From contig SIBJ01000027.1 of assembly GCA_009695195.1 (NCBI GenBank), positions 1-40,829 on the forward strand: a stretch of DNA of 40,829 bases, written 5' to 3'. Origin of the DNA: Pedosphaera sp. (lineage in GTDB: Bacteria; Verrucomicrobiota; Verrucomicrobiia; Limisphaerales; JADLHS01). The notes under the pieces were generated by a model, which had not been told where the DNA came from, searched no databases, and saw only the letters and a program-made list of their open reading frames with translations. This document shows, piece by piece, positions 7,332-16,759 of this stretch. The position numbers and the translations under genes are program-made. Numbering within the stretch: position 1 is the stretch's first letter; every line of letters begins with the position of its first letter.

Positions 7332-7832
7332 TTATTTCACCGAATCCGCCGGCACAATCTTCACGCTCTCCACGTTCATGCGCTTCACCGGCCGGTCGCC
7401 GGGAACGGTTTGCGTGGTCGCGATCTTTTCCAGCACGTCGTCGCCCTTGACCAGCTTGCCGAACGCCGTGTATTGCCGGTCGAGCGAACTCGCGGTGGCG
7501 TGGCAGATGAAAAACTGCGAGCCGGCGGAATCCGGATCGTTCGAGCGCGCCATCGAGAGCACGCCGCGGACGTGCGGCTTCTCGTTGAACTCCGCCTTCA
7601 CGCGATGCGGCGGCCCGCCCGTGCCCCAGCTCGATTTCTTGGCCTCGTCCTTCGTGTTGGGATCGCCGCCCTGGATCATAAAGCCTTTGATCACGCGGTG
7701 GAAACACGTCCCGTCGTAAAACCCTTCCAGCGCCAGCTTCTTGAAATTGTCCACGTGCATCGGCGCCACGTCGGGCCAGAATTCGAGGACCATTTCGCCC
7801 TCGGACGTTTTGATGACTGCGAGTTCGCTCAT
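7332..7832 (-). CDS. Peptidyl-prolyl cis-trans isomerase, cyclophilin type (cytoplasmic)
   Basis: A 166-residue single-domain cyclophilin. The active-site signature is visible as FYDGTCFHRVIKGFMIQGGD (catalytic Arg in FHRV), then GVLSMARSNDPDSAGSQFFI and the aromatic-rich YTAFGKLVKGDDVLEKI. It accelerates proline isomerisation during protein folding. No signal peptide, so cytoplasmic. Its start is 7 bases after the stop of a second, exported cyclophilin, so the two form an operon. Transcription probably ends at the hairpin at 7284-7313. Confidence 0.95.
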   Translation of the reverse strand: MSELAVIKTSEGEMVLEFWPDVAPMHVDNFKKLALEGFYDGTCFHRVIKGFMIQGGDPNTKDEAKKSSWGTGGPPHRVKAEFNEKPHVRGVLSMARSNDPDSAGSQFFICHATASSLDRQYTAFGKLVKGDDVLEKIATTQTVPGDRPVKRMNVESVKIVPADSVK

Positions 7833-7839
7833 AAAATTT

Positions 7840-8538
7840 TCAAGGGAGGATGCTGGCGGACTTGATGTAGTCGAGATTGGGGAACTGTTTTTTCAAGAAG
7901 GTGTTGCCTTCCTCTTGAAGGCGGCCTTGGACGTAAGGTGGATTTTCGCCATACTCGCCGTTGATCTTGTCCACCACGTCCATCCCTTCGCTCACCTTGC
8001 CGAACGAGGGAAAACCCATGCCGTCGAGGCGGCTGTTGTCGGCAAAGTTGATGAACAATTGCGTCGTGCGCGAGTTCGGACCGCCCATCGCAAAGGTGAC
8101 GGCGCCGCGGACGTTGCCGGCTTTGACCGGTTCATCGCTGATATTGGCCCCGCGCCAGGCCGCCGAGACTTTGGGGTCGCCGTGAATCCCGAACTGGCAC
8201 ATGAAGCCGGGAACGACGCGGAAGAACGCCACGTCCTTGAAGTAGCCGGAACGGACCAGGTTGTAGAAACGGTCCGCGCCGTTGGGTGAGGACGAACGGG
8301 TGACCGTGATGGTGAACTTCCCCTTGGTGGTGTCGAACTGCGCCTTGAAGGAGTCCGGCGCCTTCTCGGTAAGTTTGGCGGGATCGGCGAAACCGGGCGA
8401 GGTGGCCGCGGCTTTCTCCTCCTTTTTCTCCGCTTTGGCGTCTTCCTTTTTGGGCGCTTCCTTTTTGGGTTCATCCGCGCCCACGAGCGAAAGACCGCAC
8501 ACCGCACTCAAACAGAACGTAAATAGGATTTTTTTCAT
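7840..8538 (-). CDS. Exported peptidyl-prolyl cis-trans isomerase, cyclophilin type
   Basis: A 232-residue product from ATG at 8538; another ATG six codons upstream is less likely. A signal peptide (MKKILFTFCLSAVCGLSLVG-A) is followed by a Lys/Glu/Ala linker (residues about 24-50) and a cyclophilin domain: SGYFKDVAFFRVVPGFMCQF with the catalytic Arg, then GAVTFAMGGPNSRTTQLFIN and FPSFGKVSEGMDVVDKI. The usual 'GSQFFI' reads TTQLFIN here, a mild departure. It probably assists folding in the periplasm. It is first in a two-gene operon with the cytoplasmic paralogue. Confidence 0.92.
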   Translation of the reverse strand: MKKILFTFCLSAVCGLSLVGADEPKKEAPKKEDAKAEKKEEKAAATSPGFADPAKLTEKAPDSFKAQFDTTKGKFTITVTRSSSPNGADRFYNLVRSGYFKDVAFFRVVPGFMCQFGIHGDPKVSAAWRGANISDEPVKAGNVRGAVTFAMGGPNSRTTQLFINFADNSRLDGMGFPSFGKVSEGMDVVDKINGEYGENPPYVQGRLQEEGNTFLKKQFPNLDYIKSASILP

Positions 8539-8663
8539 GGGGCAAAAGATATTCAAGAGTACCCGGAAAAGTCACGCGCGGAATTTTCGACGGCGGCCCG
8601 GCCCGCCGCGTGACCAGTTCCCGCGTGACACCTGACACCCAACCCTTGACACTTTTCGCCGCC

Positions 8664-9704
<1,041 letters not shown>

Positions 9705-9724
9705 GAACGCTGCCAACGGCCAAT

Positions 9725-10468
9725 TCAAGACTGCCCGAGTTTCCGGTAACTCGACACAGCAAGAATCTCGACTTTGCTTTCACCAGGTCGTTGCCGCCTG
9801 GTTTCGACCAAACTGATGCCTCTCTCCCGGTGTCCGATTGCGAACTCGACTCGGCAAGGTTGAATCGGTTGGGAAGAACAAATCCAGCAGGTTAGACGGT
9901 CAGGAGTAAGTGCGAAGCGAAAGCAAATCGGCACGCGTTGCGAATTCGTGACGCGCAGGTCTTTGAAACCATAGGCCACGGTGGCGTCCGCGCCGAGCGG
10001 CGTATAACGGGCGTCGTCGTCGTCGTAAATGTCGCGGGAGTGCGGATGACGCTCTAGGATGTGCAGGCCAGCCAAAAGACTCGCGTGATAGATGATCCCG
10101 GAAAGTTGGCAGAGACCGCCGCCAAAGTCAGCCCGCAGCTCGCCGCCCAACAGGGAACGACCAGATTGGAATCCGGCAGCCGACGTTGCGCGACCCACCA
10201 AACGCCAGACTGAGAACACGCCGCCGGGTGGAATCGGCAGGTTTTCGATGTGCCGCCGGGCCAATTCAATGTTGTGGATTTTGGCCGCGACCGATTCCGT
10301 GGGGAGAATTGGTTGTTCGACCGTGATGCGCGCTGGGTATTTTTGTCCCTCAGCGCGTTCGGCAGATGCCGGGTTGACGATTCGTTTTTTCGTGCCGGAC
10401 GCAAAGTCGCGTGTCGCGCGGATCGCTTGAGCCAAACGCCGACGCAGTTTGAGAACGGTTCCTTTCAC
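9725..10468 (-). CDS. VanW-family protein
   Basis: A 247-residue product from GTG at 10468, which overlaps the TGA of the methyltransferase gene by 4 bases (GTGA). The core VanW pattern is clear: PPGGVFSVWRLVGRATSAAGF, then GGELRADFGGGLCQLSGIIY and GLHILERHPHSRDI. VanW was first seen in some vancomycin-resistance clusters, but its biochemical role is unknown and this copy carries no other van genes. The two genes are on the strand opposite to dppD and sit between dppD and the dppF remnant. Their base composition looks less GC-rich than dppD, which suggests later acquisition. Confidence 0.88.
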   Translation of the reverse strand: MKGTVLKLRRRLAQAIRATRDFASGTKKRIVNPASAERAEGQKYPARITVEQPILPTESVAAKIHNIELARRHIENLPIPPGGVFSVWRLVGRATSAAGFQSGRSLLGGELRADFGGGLCQLSGIIYHASLLAGLHILERHPHSRDIYDDDDARYTPLGADATVAYGFKDLRVTNSQRVPICFRFALTPDRLTCWICSSQPIQPCRVEFAIGHRERGISLVETRRQRPGESKVEILAVSSYRKLGQS

Positions 10469-11187
10469 GGTAGTCGTTGGGCGCAGTAAATCAGGTAGGA
10501 GGCTCCATGTTTCAGCGGCGTAGTGCTGAAGGCGTCATCCAGCGGTCGGAGCCAAGTCCGCAGTCGAGATGGCACTCGATGGATTGGGAAGAAAAGAATC
10601 CCGCGACAGTGACGGATGCGCCAGCGCTCGCCGAGCATTCCTTGCACCTGCGGGTGCGTCAGCGCATTGCCCGCATGCCAACCGGCGGGTCGGAAGCCAG
10701 TCAACGCGCGCCGCCGCGCCGACGGGAGGTCGAAGATGAGAACGCCGCCAGGCCGCACGCATTGCGCACAAACTTCGAGAATCTGCGCTATGAGAGAGGG
10801 TGTCAGGTGCATGAACAGATGCAGACAGAAAATGGCGTTAAAGCTCAGGCCGTGTTTCGGCAAATCTTCTGCACACCCGACCAGAATGGTTTTGGCCGGA
10901 TGCTTTCGGCGCGCCACCGCGGCCATCTCATGGCTCGGGTCGAGTCCGTGACTGGCGAACTCCATGAAGCGGCCTGTGCCACACGCCAAACTAAGTACGC
11001 GGCCACCGCGAAATGAGGCCAGCCAGCGGCGCAGCAACCGTTCCTCCTGTGCATGGACGTAGCGACCGTAGGAGTTCTCGAACCTATCCTCGTCGTAACT
11101 GGCGGCCCAGTCGTCGTAGCGCCGCACGACTGTTTCCGGCGAGAATTCTTGGTTCGCGTTGCTTTGGGGATTCGGTATTAGCATCAA
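10465..11187 (-). CDS. Class I SAM-dependent methyltransferase
   Basis: A 240-residue protein. Motif I is GRVLSLACGTGRFMEFA, where the usual acidic residue is replaced by Ser-Leu-Ala. It is followed by GLDPSHEMAAVARRKHP, AEDLPKHGLSFNAIFCLHLF and VRPGGVLIFDLPSA, the standard Rossmann-like order for a small-molecule methyltransferase (UbiE/Methyltransf_11 type). The N-terminal VVRRYDDWAASYDEDRFENS is the usual lead-in. It is first gene of a two-gene operon with vanW through a 4-base overlap. The substrate is unknown; the pairing suggests a common, possibly envelope-related, task. Confidence 0.87.
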   Translation of the reverse strand: MMLIPNPQSNANQEFSPETVVRRYDDWAASYDEDRFENSYGRYVHAQEERLLRRWLASFRGGRVLSLACGTGRFMEFASHGLDPSHEMAAVARRKHPAKTILVGCAEDLPKHGLSFNAIFCLHLFMHLTPSLIAQILEVCAQCVRPGGVLIFDLPSARRRALTGFRPAGWHAGNALTHPQVQGMLGERWRIRHCRGILFFPIHRVPSRLRTWLRPLDDAFSTTPLKHGASYLIYCAQRLP

Positions 11188-11324
11188 CGGTTCAAGGTAT
11201 GGCGCGAATAAAACGCCTCACTACTTCGCCGGTGATGAGAACCACCCGCCCGCACAAAAGTCAAGGCGCGCGGCTATAAAGATTGCGCTCACACGGAGCT
11301 TCATTTTGAATCTTTCACGATTCA

Positions 11325-11456
11325 ATGAACGCGCAACTGCTCGAAGTCCAAAACCTGAAAGTCCATTTCCCGGTGAAGCACGGGCCTTCGCCGCGCCGCA
11401 GTGGCTTCGGCCACGCAGGCGGGGTGTTCCGCCGCGTGCGCGCACGCACCGATTGA
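11325..11456 (+). pseudogene. dppF: Truncated dppF/oppF N-terminus (43 codons)
   Basis: ATG at 11325 opens MNAQLLEVQNLKVHFPVKHG, the characteristic start of the second ATPase (DppF/OppF) of peptide ABC transporters, and continues to GGVFRRVRA, normally followed by 'vdgVSf' and Walker A. Here the frame ends at TGA 11454-11456 right after that point and the hicBA genes follow. Walker A, signature and Walker B are all gone. The segment also contains a small perfect hairpin, GTGGC-TTCG-GCCAC. Its strand matches dppD, so a dppD-dppF operon once existed and was broken. Confidence 0.8.
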
Positions 11457-11488
11457 CGTTTGCCGCTTTCTGCGCTTAACTTTCCGCC

Positions 11489-11713
11489 ATGAGTGAAATC
11501 ACCTTTGACGTCGAGCCTTGCGCGGAAACCGGCGGTTACGTCGCGCGCTGGGACGCGCCGCGCGGCGGTGGCGGCATCACCACGCAGGGAGATTCGTTTG
11601 CGGAGTTGGACGCGATGATCGCTGATGCGGTCGGAGGTTATTTCGAGCCGAAACAACGGCCCAAGCGCATTCGTTTGCATTTTTCCAAAGACCCGATTCT
11701 CGCTGTTGCGTGA
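11489..11713 (+). CDS. hicB: HicB-family antitoxin
   Basis: A 74-residue protein of the short HicB type: ITFDVEPCAETGGYVARWDA, then GGITTQGDSFAELDAMIADA, the partial RNase H-like fold that binds and blocks HicA. The usual C-terminal DNA-binding helix-turn-helix or ribbon-helix-helix is absent or very short (RPKRIRLHFSKDPILAVA). It overlaps hicA by 4 bases (GTGA), so the antitoxin is made first. It directly follows the dppF remnant. Confidence 0.88.
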   Translation: MSEITFDVEPCAETGGYVARWDAPRGGGGITTQGDSFAELDAMIADAVGGYFEPKQRPKRIRLHFSKDPILAVA

Positions 11714-11925
11714 AACTTCCGCGCGATGTCAGCGGTGTCGAGGCGGCTCGCGCGTTGAAACGGCTCGGCTTCATTCCCCTTCGTCAGACTGGTTCGCATC
11801 TTATCCTTCGCAAAGACAACCGCACCGTGGTTGTTCCCCAACACAAACCGCTCAAGCCCGGCACGCTCAAAGGCGTCATTGAACAAGCGGGTTTAACGCT
11901 CGAACAATTTGTGGCCGAGCTTTAA
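11710..11925 (+). CDS. hicA: HicA-family mRNA interferase toxin
   Basis: A 71-residue product from GTG at 11710. It has the double-stranded-RNA-binding-like HicA fold with the catalytic His in RQTGSHLILR, then VVVPQHKPLKPGTLKGVIEQ and AGLTLEQF. HicA cleaves mRNA when released from HicB. Length and motifs look intact, so the pair is probably functional. It sits 5 bases before the thymidine phosphorylase gene, which may be transcribed from the same message. Confidence 0.92.
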   Translation: MKLPRDVSGVEAARALKRLGFIPLRQTGSHLILRKDNRTVVVPQHKPLKPGTLKGVIEQAGLTLEQFVAEL

Positions 11926-11930
11926 CCGCC

Positions 11931-13238
11931 GTGAACTTTCTTTCATTGATCGAAGCCAAGCGCGACGGGCGCACTCTCACCGCTGATCAACTCCAGGCCA
12001 TCGTCGCCGCTTGCACGGCGGGGGAAATTCCCGAGTACCAACTCGCGGCCTTCCTCATGGCCGTTTTCTTTCGCGGCCTGAACACCACCGAGACCACCGC
12101 CCTCACGCTCGCCATGCGCGATTCCGGCGACGTGCTGAAATTCCCCAAGGACAAACGCCCGCTCGTGGACAAACATTCCACCGGTGGCGTAGGCGACAAG
12201 GTTTCGCTTCCGCTCGCGCCGTTGCTCGCGTGCCTCGGCTTCCGCGTGCCGATGATTTCCGGGCGCGGCCTCGGCATCACCGGCGGCACGCTGGACAAGT
12301 TGGATTCCATTCCTGGCTTTCAAACCACGCTGCCCACCGAACGCATCACGGAAATTGTGCAGAGCGTCGGCTGCGTCATCTGCGGCCAGACGGAGCGCAT
12401 GGTGCCCGCCGACAAAAAACTTTACGCCCTGCGCGATGTGACCGGCACCGTCCCGAGCATCCCGCTCATCGTCGCTTCGATTCTTTCCAAAAAATTAGCT
12501 GAAGGTCTCGACGCATTGATTCTCGACGTGAAGTTCGGTTGTGCGGCATTCATGCAAACGAAAGCTGACGCACGCAAGCTCGCGAAGGCGATGGTCACGC
12601 TCGGCAACCAGTGCGGTGTGAACACCCGCGCCATGTTGACGGACATGAACACGCCACTGGGCCGCGCCGCCGGCAACTGGCTGGAAGTGAAGGAGAGCGT
12701 GGCGTGTCTGGATGGCAAAGGCCCGACAGATTTGCGTGGGCTCGTCCTCGATTGCGCCGCGCATCTGCTCCTGCAAACGGGCAAATCAAAATCACCCGCC
12801 GCCGCGCACCAACAAGCCGAAGTCTGCCTGAACTCCGGCGCGCCGCGCCGGAAGTGGGACGAGATGATGGTCGCGCAAGGCGCTGACCTCACCGCCTTCA
12901 ATCAAAAGCTTGCCTGCGATCACACCGCGCCGGTGGTGGTTGAACTCAAGGCAGCGAAGTCAGGTTTCGTTTCCCGCTGCGATGCGCGCATCATCGGTGA
13001 AGTCATCCGCGATCTCGGTGGCGGGCGGCTCACGAAGGATTCTGTCATCCATTACGACTTGGGTGTGGATCAAATGATGAAGCCCGGTGAAAGAGTGGAA
13101 GCCGGCGGAACGTTGGCCCGAATTCACGCCGCAAAAGACACGGACGCCAAATCCGCGCTGGCTCGATTCAAGGAAGCCTTTGCCGTTTCGCCCCGCCGCC
13201 CCGCGCCCGGCAAACTAATCCACGAAGTTCTCATCTGA
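11931..13238 (+). CDS. deoA: Thymidine/pyrimidine-nucleoside phosphorylase
   Basis: A 435-residue product from GTG at 11931. It phosphorolyses thymidine (or uridine) to base and (deoxy)ribose 1-phosphate in nucleoside salvage. Signature regions are VDKHSTGGVGDKVSL (phosphate and substrate loop), SGRGLGITGGTLDKLDSIPG, and the C-terminal alpha/beta 'PYNP' domain (VSRCDARIIGEVIRDLGGGR). The glycine-rich DVKxGxGAFM segment reads DVKFGCAAFM. Specificity (DeoA versus Pdp) is not certain. It lies 5 bases after hicA and is convergent with the DUF1080 gene, with stop codons touching. Confidence 0.93.
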   Translation: MNFLSLIEAKRDGRTLTADQLQAIVAACTAGEIPEYQLAAFLMAVFFRGLNTTETTALTLAMRDSGDVLKFPKDKRPLVDKHSTGGVGDKVSLPLAPLLACLGFRVPMISGRGLGITGGTLDKLDSIPGFQTTLPTERITEIVQSVGCVICGQTERMVPADKKLYALRDVTGTVPSIPLIVASILSKKLAEGLDALILDVKFGCAAFMQTKADARKLAKAMVTLGNQCGVNTRAMLTDMNTPLGRAAGNWLEVKESVACLDGKGPTDLRGLVLDCAAHLLLQTGKSKSPAAAHQQAEVCLNSGAPRRKWDEMMVAQGADLTAFNQKLACDHTAPVVVELKAAKSGFVSRCDARIIGEVIRDLGGGRLTKDSVIHYDLGVDQMMKPGERVEAGGTLARIHAAKDTDAKSALARFKEAFAVSPRRPAPGKLIHEVLI

Positions 13239-13964
13239 TCAATCGAGCGTCGCCGTTTTGATCCGGATGTTCCGATACGCCACCGGCCCGTGATCGCCTT
13301 GCAACATGAGTGGTCCAGCCGCCTTCTCGTTGCCAAATAACGAACTGCGCGTCGGGCCGGTCACCTCGACGTTTGCGTGAATGACTTTCCCGTTGTGAAC
13401 CACCTTCACGAACTTCGCGTTCGCGATCTTCTTCCCGCTCGCGTCGAAGCGCGGCGCGCGAAAGGTGATGTCGAACGTCTGCCATTCACCCGGCGACTTG
13501 CTGGCGTTCACGCGCGGGGAGTGGCCCTCGACATTCTTCTCGTTGATCCAGCGCGGATAAATCCCGCCGCACTCGATGCCCGGATACTTGTCCTGCTCCA
13601 CGCCGAAGCTGTCATAGACCTGCACCTCGTATCGGCCCATGACATAGACGCCGGAGTTGGAATTTTTCGGGATGGAGAACTCGACGTGAATCTCCGCGTC
13701 GCCGAACTCCGTCTCCATCACGAAATGCGACGCTTTGCCTTGGTCGCCGTTCACGAAAATACCCGCGCCCGGTGTCACGACGAACTGCGTGGCGTCGCCC
13801 GGATCAAGTGAAACCGAGCGCGCCACCTTCCAATCACCGGTCGGCTGGCGCCAGCCGGCCAGATCGTTTCCGGAGAAATGTGACGCGGTTCGTCCAGTGG
13901 CACAGCCCGCCGCGAGCAACAGCGCGAGCGGAAAAATTTTCCAGCCTCCGCAAAATTTTTTCAT
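13239..13964 (-). CDS. DUF1080 (3-keto-disaccharide hydrolase-like) lipoprotein
   Basis: A 241-residue protein with a lipoprotein signal (hydrophobic residues 10-20, lipobox LLAAGC with Cys about 21) followed by a concanavalin-like DUF1080 domain: FSGNDLAGWRQPTGDWKV at the start, IHVEFSIPKNSNSGVYVMGR and YEVQVYDSFG in the middle, GPLMLQGDHGPVAYRNIRIK at the end. Family members bind or cleave sugars; some hydrolyse 3-keto-glycosides. It is placed outside the cytoplasm, probably lipid-anchored. DUF1080 proteins are greatly expanded in Verrucomicrobiota and Planctomycetota. Confidence 0.92.
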   Translation of the reverse strand: MKKFCGGWKIFPLALLLAAGCATGRTASHFSGNDLAGWRQPTGDWKVARSVSLDPGDATQFVVTPGAGIFVNGDQGKASHFVMETEFGDAEIHVEFSIPKNSNSGVYVMGRYEVQVYDSFGVEQDKYPGIECGGIYPRWINEKNVEGHSPRVNASKSPGEWQTFDITFRAPRFDASGKKIANAKFVKVVHNGKVIHANVEVTGPTRSSLFGNEKAAGPLMLQGDHGPVAYRNIRIKTATLD

Positions 13965-13973
13965 CGAAACCTC

Positions 13974-14267
13974 TCAACCGATCCTTTCCCAAATCGTGAT
14001 CGCGGGGAACGCCGTGCAAAGCTCGTCCACACGCGGCAGCAGCGCCTTAACGTGCGGCGATTGCAGGTGCGCGTCGAGCGCCGCCTTGCTCGTCCAGTTT
14101 TCGTGGAAGAGAAACTTCGCCGGGTCTTCGGGTGAAGCGTGGAGATCGTAGTTGAGGCAGCCGGCCTCGTTGCGCGTGGGCGCGAGCAGGCCGGTGAGCG
14201 CGGCGCGCAATTCGGCTTCCTTGCCGGGCCGCGCCGTGAAGGTGGCGATGACGGTCAGTGTTTTCAT
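13974..14267 (-). CDS. Antibiotic biosynthesis monooxygenase (ABM/YgiN-like) protein
   Basis: A 97-residue single-domain ABM-fold protein from ATG at 14267: MKTLTVIATFTARPGKEAEL, then LLAPTRNEAGCLNYDLHAS, FLFHENWTSKAALDAHLQSP and HVKALLPRVDEL. This layout matches the putative quinol monooxygenase YgiN, a ferredoxin-like dimer that acts without metal or flavin. An upstream extension of the frame into the repeat (to 14339) is not credible. Ten bases upstream of the DUF1080 gene on the same strand, so they are probably co-transcribed. Confidence 0.9.
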   Translation of the reverse strand: MKTLTVIATFTARPGKEAELRAALTGLLAPTRNEAGCLNYDLHASPEDPAKFLFHENWTSKAALDAHLQSPHVKALLPRVDELCTAFPAITIWERIG

Positions 14268-14276
14268 GGTTGTTAC

Positions 14277-14409
14277 GGAGCGCCGGTCTCCGACCCCGCA
14301 CGTGGCTGAATTGAACACCCAACATCGAACATCGAACACCCAACATCCAGAGAACCGCCATCACGAAGCTGCCAGTGCATTGGATGTTCGATGTTGGTTG
14401 TTGGATGTT
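14277..14409. repeat. Composite repeat: GGAGCGC half-element plus heptad palindrome
   Basis: A single arm, GGAGCGCCGGTCTCCGACC (14277-14295), is followed by an inverted repeat of 7-bp units. The left arm at 14313-14347 has five heptads of GAACACC/CAACATC/GAACATC type. The right arm at 14382-14409 has four heptads of GGATGTT/CGATGTT/GGTTGTT type, their reverse complements. It separates the monooxygenase gene from pyrF (both minus strand). No promoter was recognised in it. Confidence 0.85.
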
Positions 14410-14425
14410 TTCCATTCCCGAACAT

Positions 14426-15130
14426 TCAACTGAGCGAACTCAAAATCTTCTCCGCCGCTGCGCGCGGGTTTTCCGCCGCGTAAATCGGGCGACCAATCAC
14501 GAGCCAGTTCGCACCGGCTTCCATCGCTTCTCGCGGCGTGAGCGTGCGCTTCTGGTCGTCGGATTTTTCCGCGCCCGTGCGGATGCCGGGCGTCACGAGT
14601 TGAATCTTCTCCGGCAAGAGTTGGCGCAAGTCGGCGATTTCCAGCGGCGAACACACCAAGCCGCGCAGCCCGGACTGCACCGCGAGCAGTGCCAGCCGCT
14701 CCACCTGATGGCCGACGTTCGCCGCGCAGCCGATTTCATCGAGCGTGTTGCTGTCGTGACTCGTAAGCACCGTCACGCCGAGCACGAGCGGCGCGTTGCG
14801 GCCCGACTGCAACGCCGTCTGCTGCGCGGACTCCTCGGCCGCGCGCATCATCTCGCCGCCGCCGCACGTGTGAATGGTGAGCATTTGAACATCGAGCCGC
14901 ACGGCGGACGCCACCGCCTTGGCGACAGTGTTCGGGATGTCGTGGAATTTCAGATCGAGAAAAACACTCGCGCCCGTGTCGCGCACGCGCTTGACGATGT
15001 CCGGTCCGGCACTCGTGAACAATTCGCTGCCGATCTTGAACGCGCCGACCGCCGGCGCCACTTCCCGCGTCAGCTTCAATGCCAGTTCCGCCGTCGGCAC
15101 ATCCAGCGCGGCGATGATTGGGTTCTGCAT
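14426..15130 (-). CDS. pyrF: Orotidine 5'-phosphate decarboxylase
   Basis: A 234-residue enzyme from ATG at 15130 (MQNPIIAALDVPTAELALKL). It catalyses the last step of UMP synthesis, OMP to UMP plus CO2. The active-site motif FLDLKFHDIPNTV holds the Asp-Lys-x-x-Asp catalytic array, GAFKIGSELF gives the phosphate and substrate lysine, and PGIRTGAEKSDDQKRTLTPR then VIGRPIYAAENP form the phosphate-binding end. Length is normal for the bacterial enzyme. No other pyr genes are next to it. Confidence 0.96.
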   Translation of the reverse strand: MQNPIIAALDVPTAELALKLTREVAPAVGAFKIGSELFTSAGPDIVKRVRDTGASVFLDLKFHDIPNTVAKAVASAVRLDVQMLTIHTCGGGEMMRAAEESAQQTALQSGRNAPLVLGVTVLTSHDSNTLDEIGCAANVGHQVERLALLAVQSGLRGLVCSPLEIADLRQLLPEKIQLVTPGIRTGAEKSDDQKRTLTPREAMEAGANWLVIGRPIYAAENPRAAAEKILSSLS

Positions 15131-15184
15131 CACGGCAAATATCAAATCCCGCGCGGGGAACGAAAGCTAAAAATCCCGACGCGT

Positions 15185-16699
15185 TCACAGCGCGGAGATC
15201 GCGCGGAAGAATCGGCGGGGCGAATTGGTCGAGGCGGCGTCCGTGTAATCGAACCAACCCGCCGCCGACGTGGTGTTGGTGAACGCCGGCGACCAGCTCG
15301 TCAGGTTTGTCGAAACTTCGAGGATGCACGTGCGGTTGGGGCCGGCAGCGACGCGGAATTGAAACGGCAGACTGCCGGCGAGCGGCGTGAGTTGAACTGG
15401 CGGGCTGAGCGCCTTGCGCAAATTCATTCTCCCGCCGGTGACGCATTTTCCCGTCAGCGCCGGCAACGGATCGGTGGCGTTGAGCACGCGCGCGATGATT
15501 TGCTGGTGCGTTTCTGCCGGATACTTTGCCAGCATCAGCGCCATCGCGCCGGAGACATGCGGCGCGGCGACTGACGTTCCCGAAACCGAGAGATAAAAAC
15601 TGTCGTTGATGAAAAACGTGGAGGTGATATCGCGCCCGGGCGCGGCGAGGTCCACGTTCGTCGCGCCGAAATTGGAAGAACCCCACAAGGCGTCGGTCCG
15701 CGTGGTCGCCGCCACGGACACGATGTTATCAATGTTGTAACACGCGGGATAGCGCGGCACGGCGTCCACGTCCGCGGCGTTGTTGCCCGCCGACGCCACA
15801 AAAATGATTCCGTCGTTGCGCGCGGCGTAAATGGCATTGGAGACGGCTGACGAATAGCCCGCGCTGTCGAGACTGGCGTTCATGATGCGCGCGCAGTTGG
15901 TCCGCGCGTAGTCAATGCACGCAATCAGCGTCGCGTCACTGCCGTTGCCGTTTGCGTCGAGACATTTGCAGGACATCATCTGCACGCGCCACGCCACGCC
16001 GACGATACCTTTGCCATTGTTGCCCGCCGCGCCGAGCACGCCCGCCGTCAACGTGCCGTGCCCTTGATCGTCGCCGGCATTGTTCGTTCCGGAGAAGGCG
16101 TTGAAACCGTGGCCGCCGTCGTTTGGATTCGTCCACATGTTCGTCGCGAGGTCTTCGTGCGTGAAGCGGATGCCGGTATCAAGCACGGCCACGACGATGT
16201 TGCTGGCCGAAGTCAACACGTCCCAACCTTCCGGCGCGTCAATGTCCGCGTCCGCCGTGCCGCCGCTCTGGCCGGTGTTGTTCAAACCCCAGAGCGTGCC
16301 GTTGGTGTATTGCGGATCGTTCGGTGCGAGCGCAGCGTGAATCAGGTAATCCGGTTCGGCGAACTCAACCAATCCGCTCTGCTCGCACTTCGCGATGAAG
16401 CCCGGCACCGTTTCGCCGGCGGGCAACCGTACGATTTCCAAGCCGCCCAGATTCACAAACGTTCCGATCACGGCGGACTTCTGCACGTAGTGAAACGCTT
16501 GCAGCGCCGCGGCGTTGATGCCGGCTTTGGGCTGCAAGAGAATTTGATCGTCGCGATATTCGGCCGGCGGAGTAGTCACCTGCGCCGCGGGCGCAAGATG
16601 GGCAAGCGCCAACAGCCACAGACCAACCGGAAGCCAGCGGGCCATCATCGGGAAGAAGTGCGGGCGAATCTTGAATCGTTGGTCACAACTGGTTTTCAT
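15185..16699 (-). CDS. Secreted subtilisin-like serine protease (S8)
   Basis: About 504 residues from ATG at 16699; alternatives are 16720 and the ATG pair at 16648/16645 just before the hydrophobic segment WLPVGLWLLALAHLAPAAQ. The order is signal peptide, inhibitor-like propeptide (YRDDQILLQPKAGINAAALQ), then the S8 catalytic domain: Asp in VVAVLDTGIRFTHEDL, His in DDQGHGTLTAGVLG, Ser in VSGTSVAAPHVSGAMALM, with oxyanion Asn in VASAGNNA. The His motif reads HGTLTAG instead of the usual HGTHVAG. The C-terminal ~80 residues (EVSTNLTSWSP ... RRFFRAIS) resemble a tail repeated across secreted Verrucomicrobiota proteins. Confidence 0.93.
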   Translation of the reverse strand: MKTSCDQRFKIRPHFFPMMARWLPVGLWLLALAHLAPAAQVTTPPAEYRDDQILLQPKAGINAAALQAFHYVQKSAVIGTFVNLGGLEIVRLPAGETVPGFIAKCEQSGLVEFAEPDYLIHAALAPNDPQYTNGTLWGLNNTGQSGGTADADIDAPEGWDVLTSASNIVVAVLDTGIRFTHEDLATNMWTNPNDGGHGFNAFSGTNNAGDDQGHGTLTAGVLGAAGNNGKGIVGVAWRVQMMSCKCLDANGNGSDATLIACIDYARTNCARIMNASLDSAGYSSAVSNAIYAARNDGIIFVASAGNNAADVDAVPRYPACYNIDNIVSVAATTRTDALWGSSNFGATNVDLAAPGRDITSTFFINDSFYLSVSGTSVAAPHVSGAMALMLAKYPAETHQQIIARVLNATDPLPALTGKCVTGGRMNLRKALSPPVQLTPLAGSLPFQFRVAAGPNRTCILEVSTNLTSWSPAFTNTTSAAGWFDYTDAASTNSPRRFFRAISAL

Positions 16700-16759
16700 C
16701 GCCGCCAGCAAGAATTCCATGAGTTGCCGGAAAATGAAAGCCGGTTTCGGCGTTGCGGC

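Noticed and set aside
9725..10468. VanW as evidence for vancomycin resistance
   Set aside because: VanW-domain proteins are widespread outside resistance clusters and no vanHAX, vanY or vanRS genes are nearby.
14313..14409. Possible CRISPR-like array
   Set aside because: Units are 7 bp and contiguous, without spacers, and are arranged as an inverted repeat. No cas genes are present.
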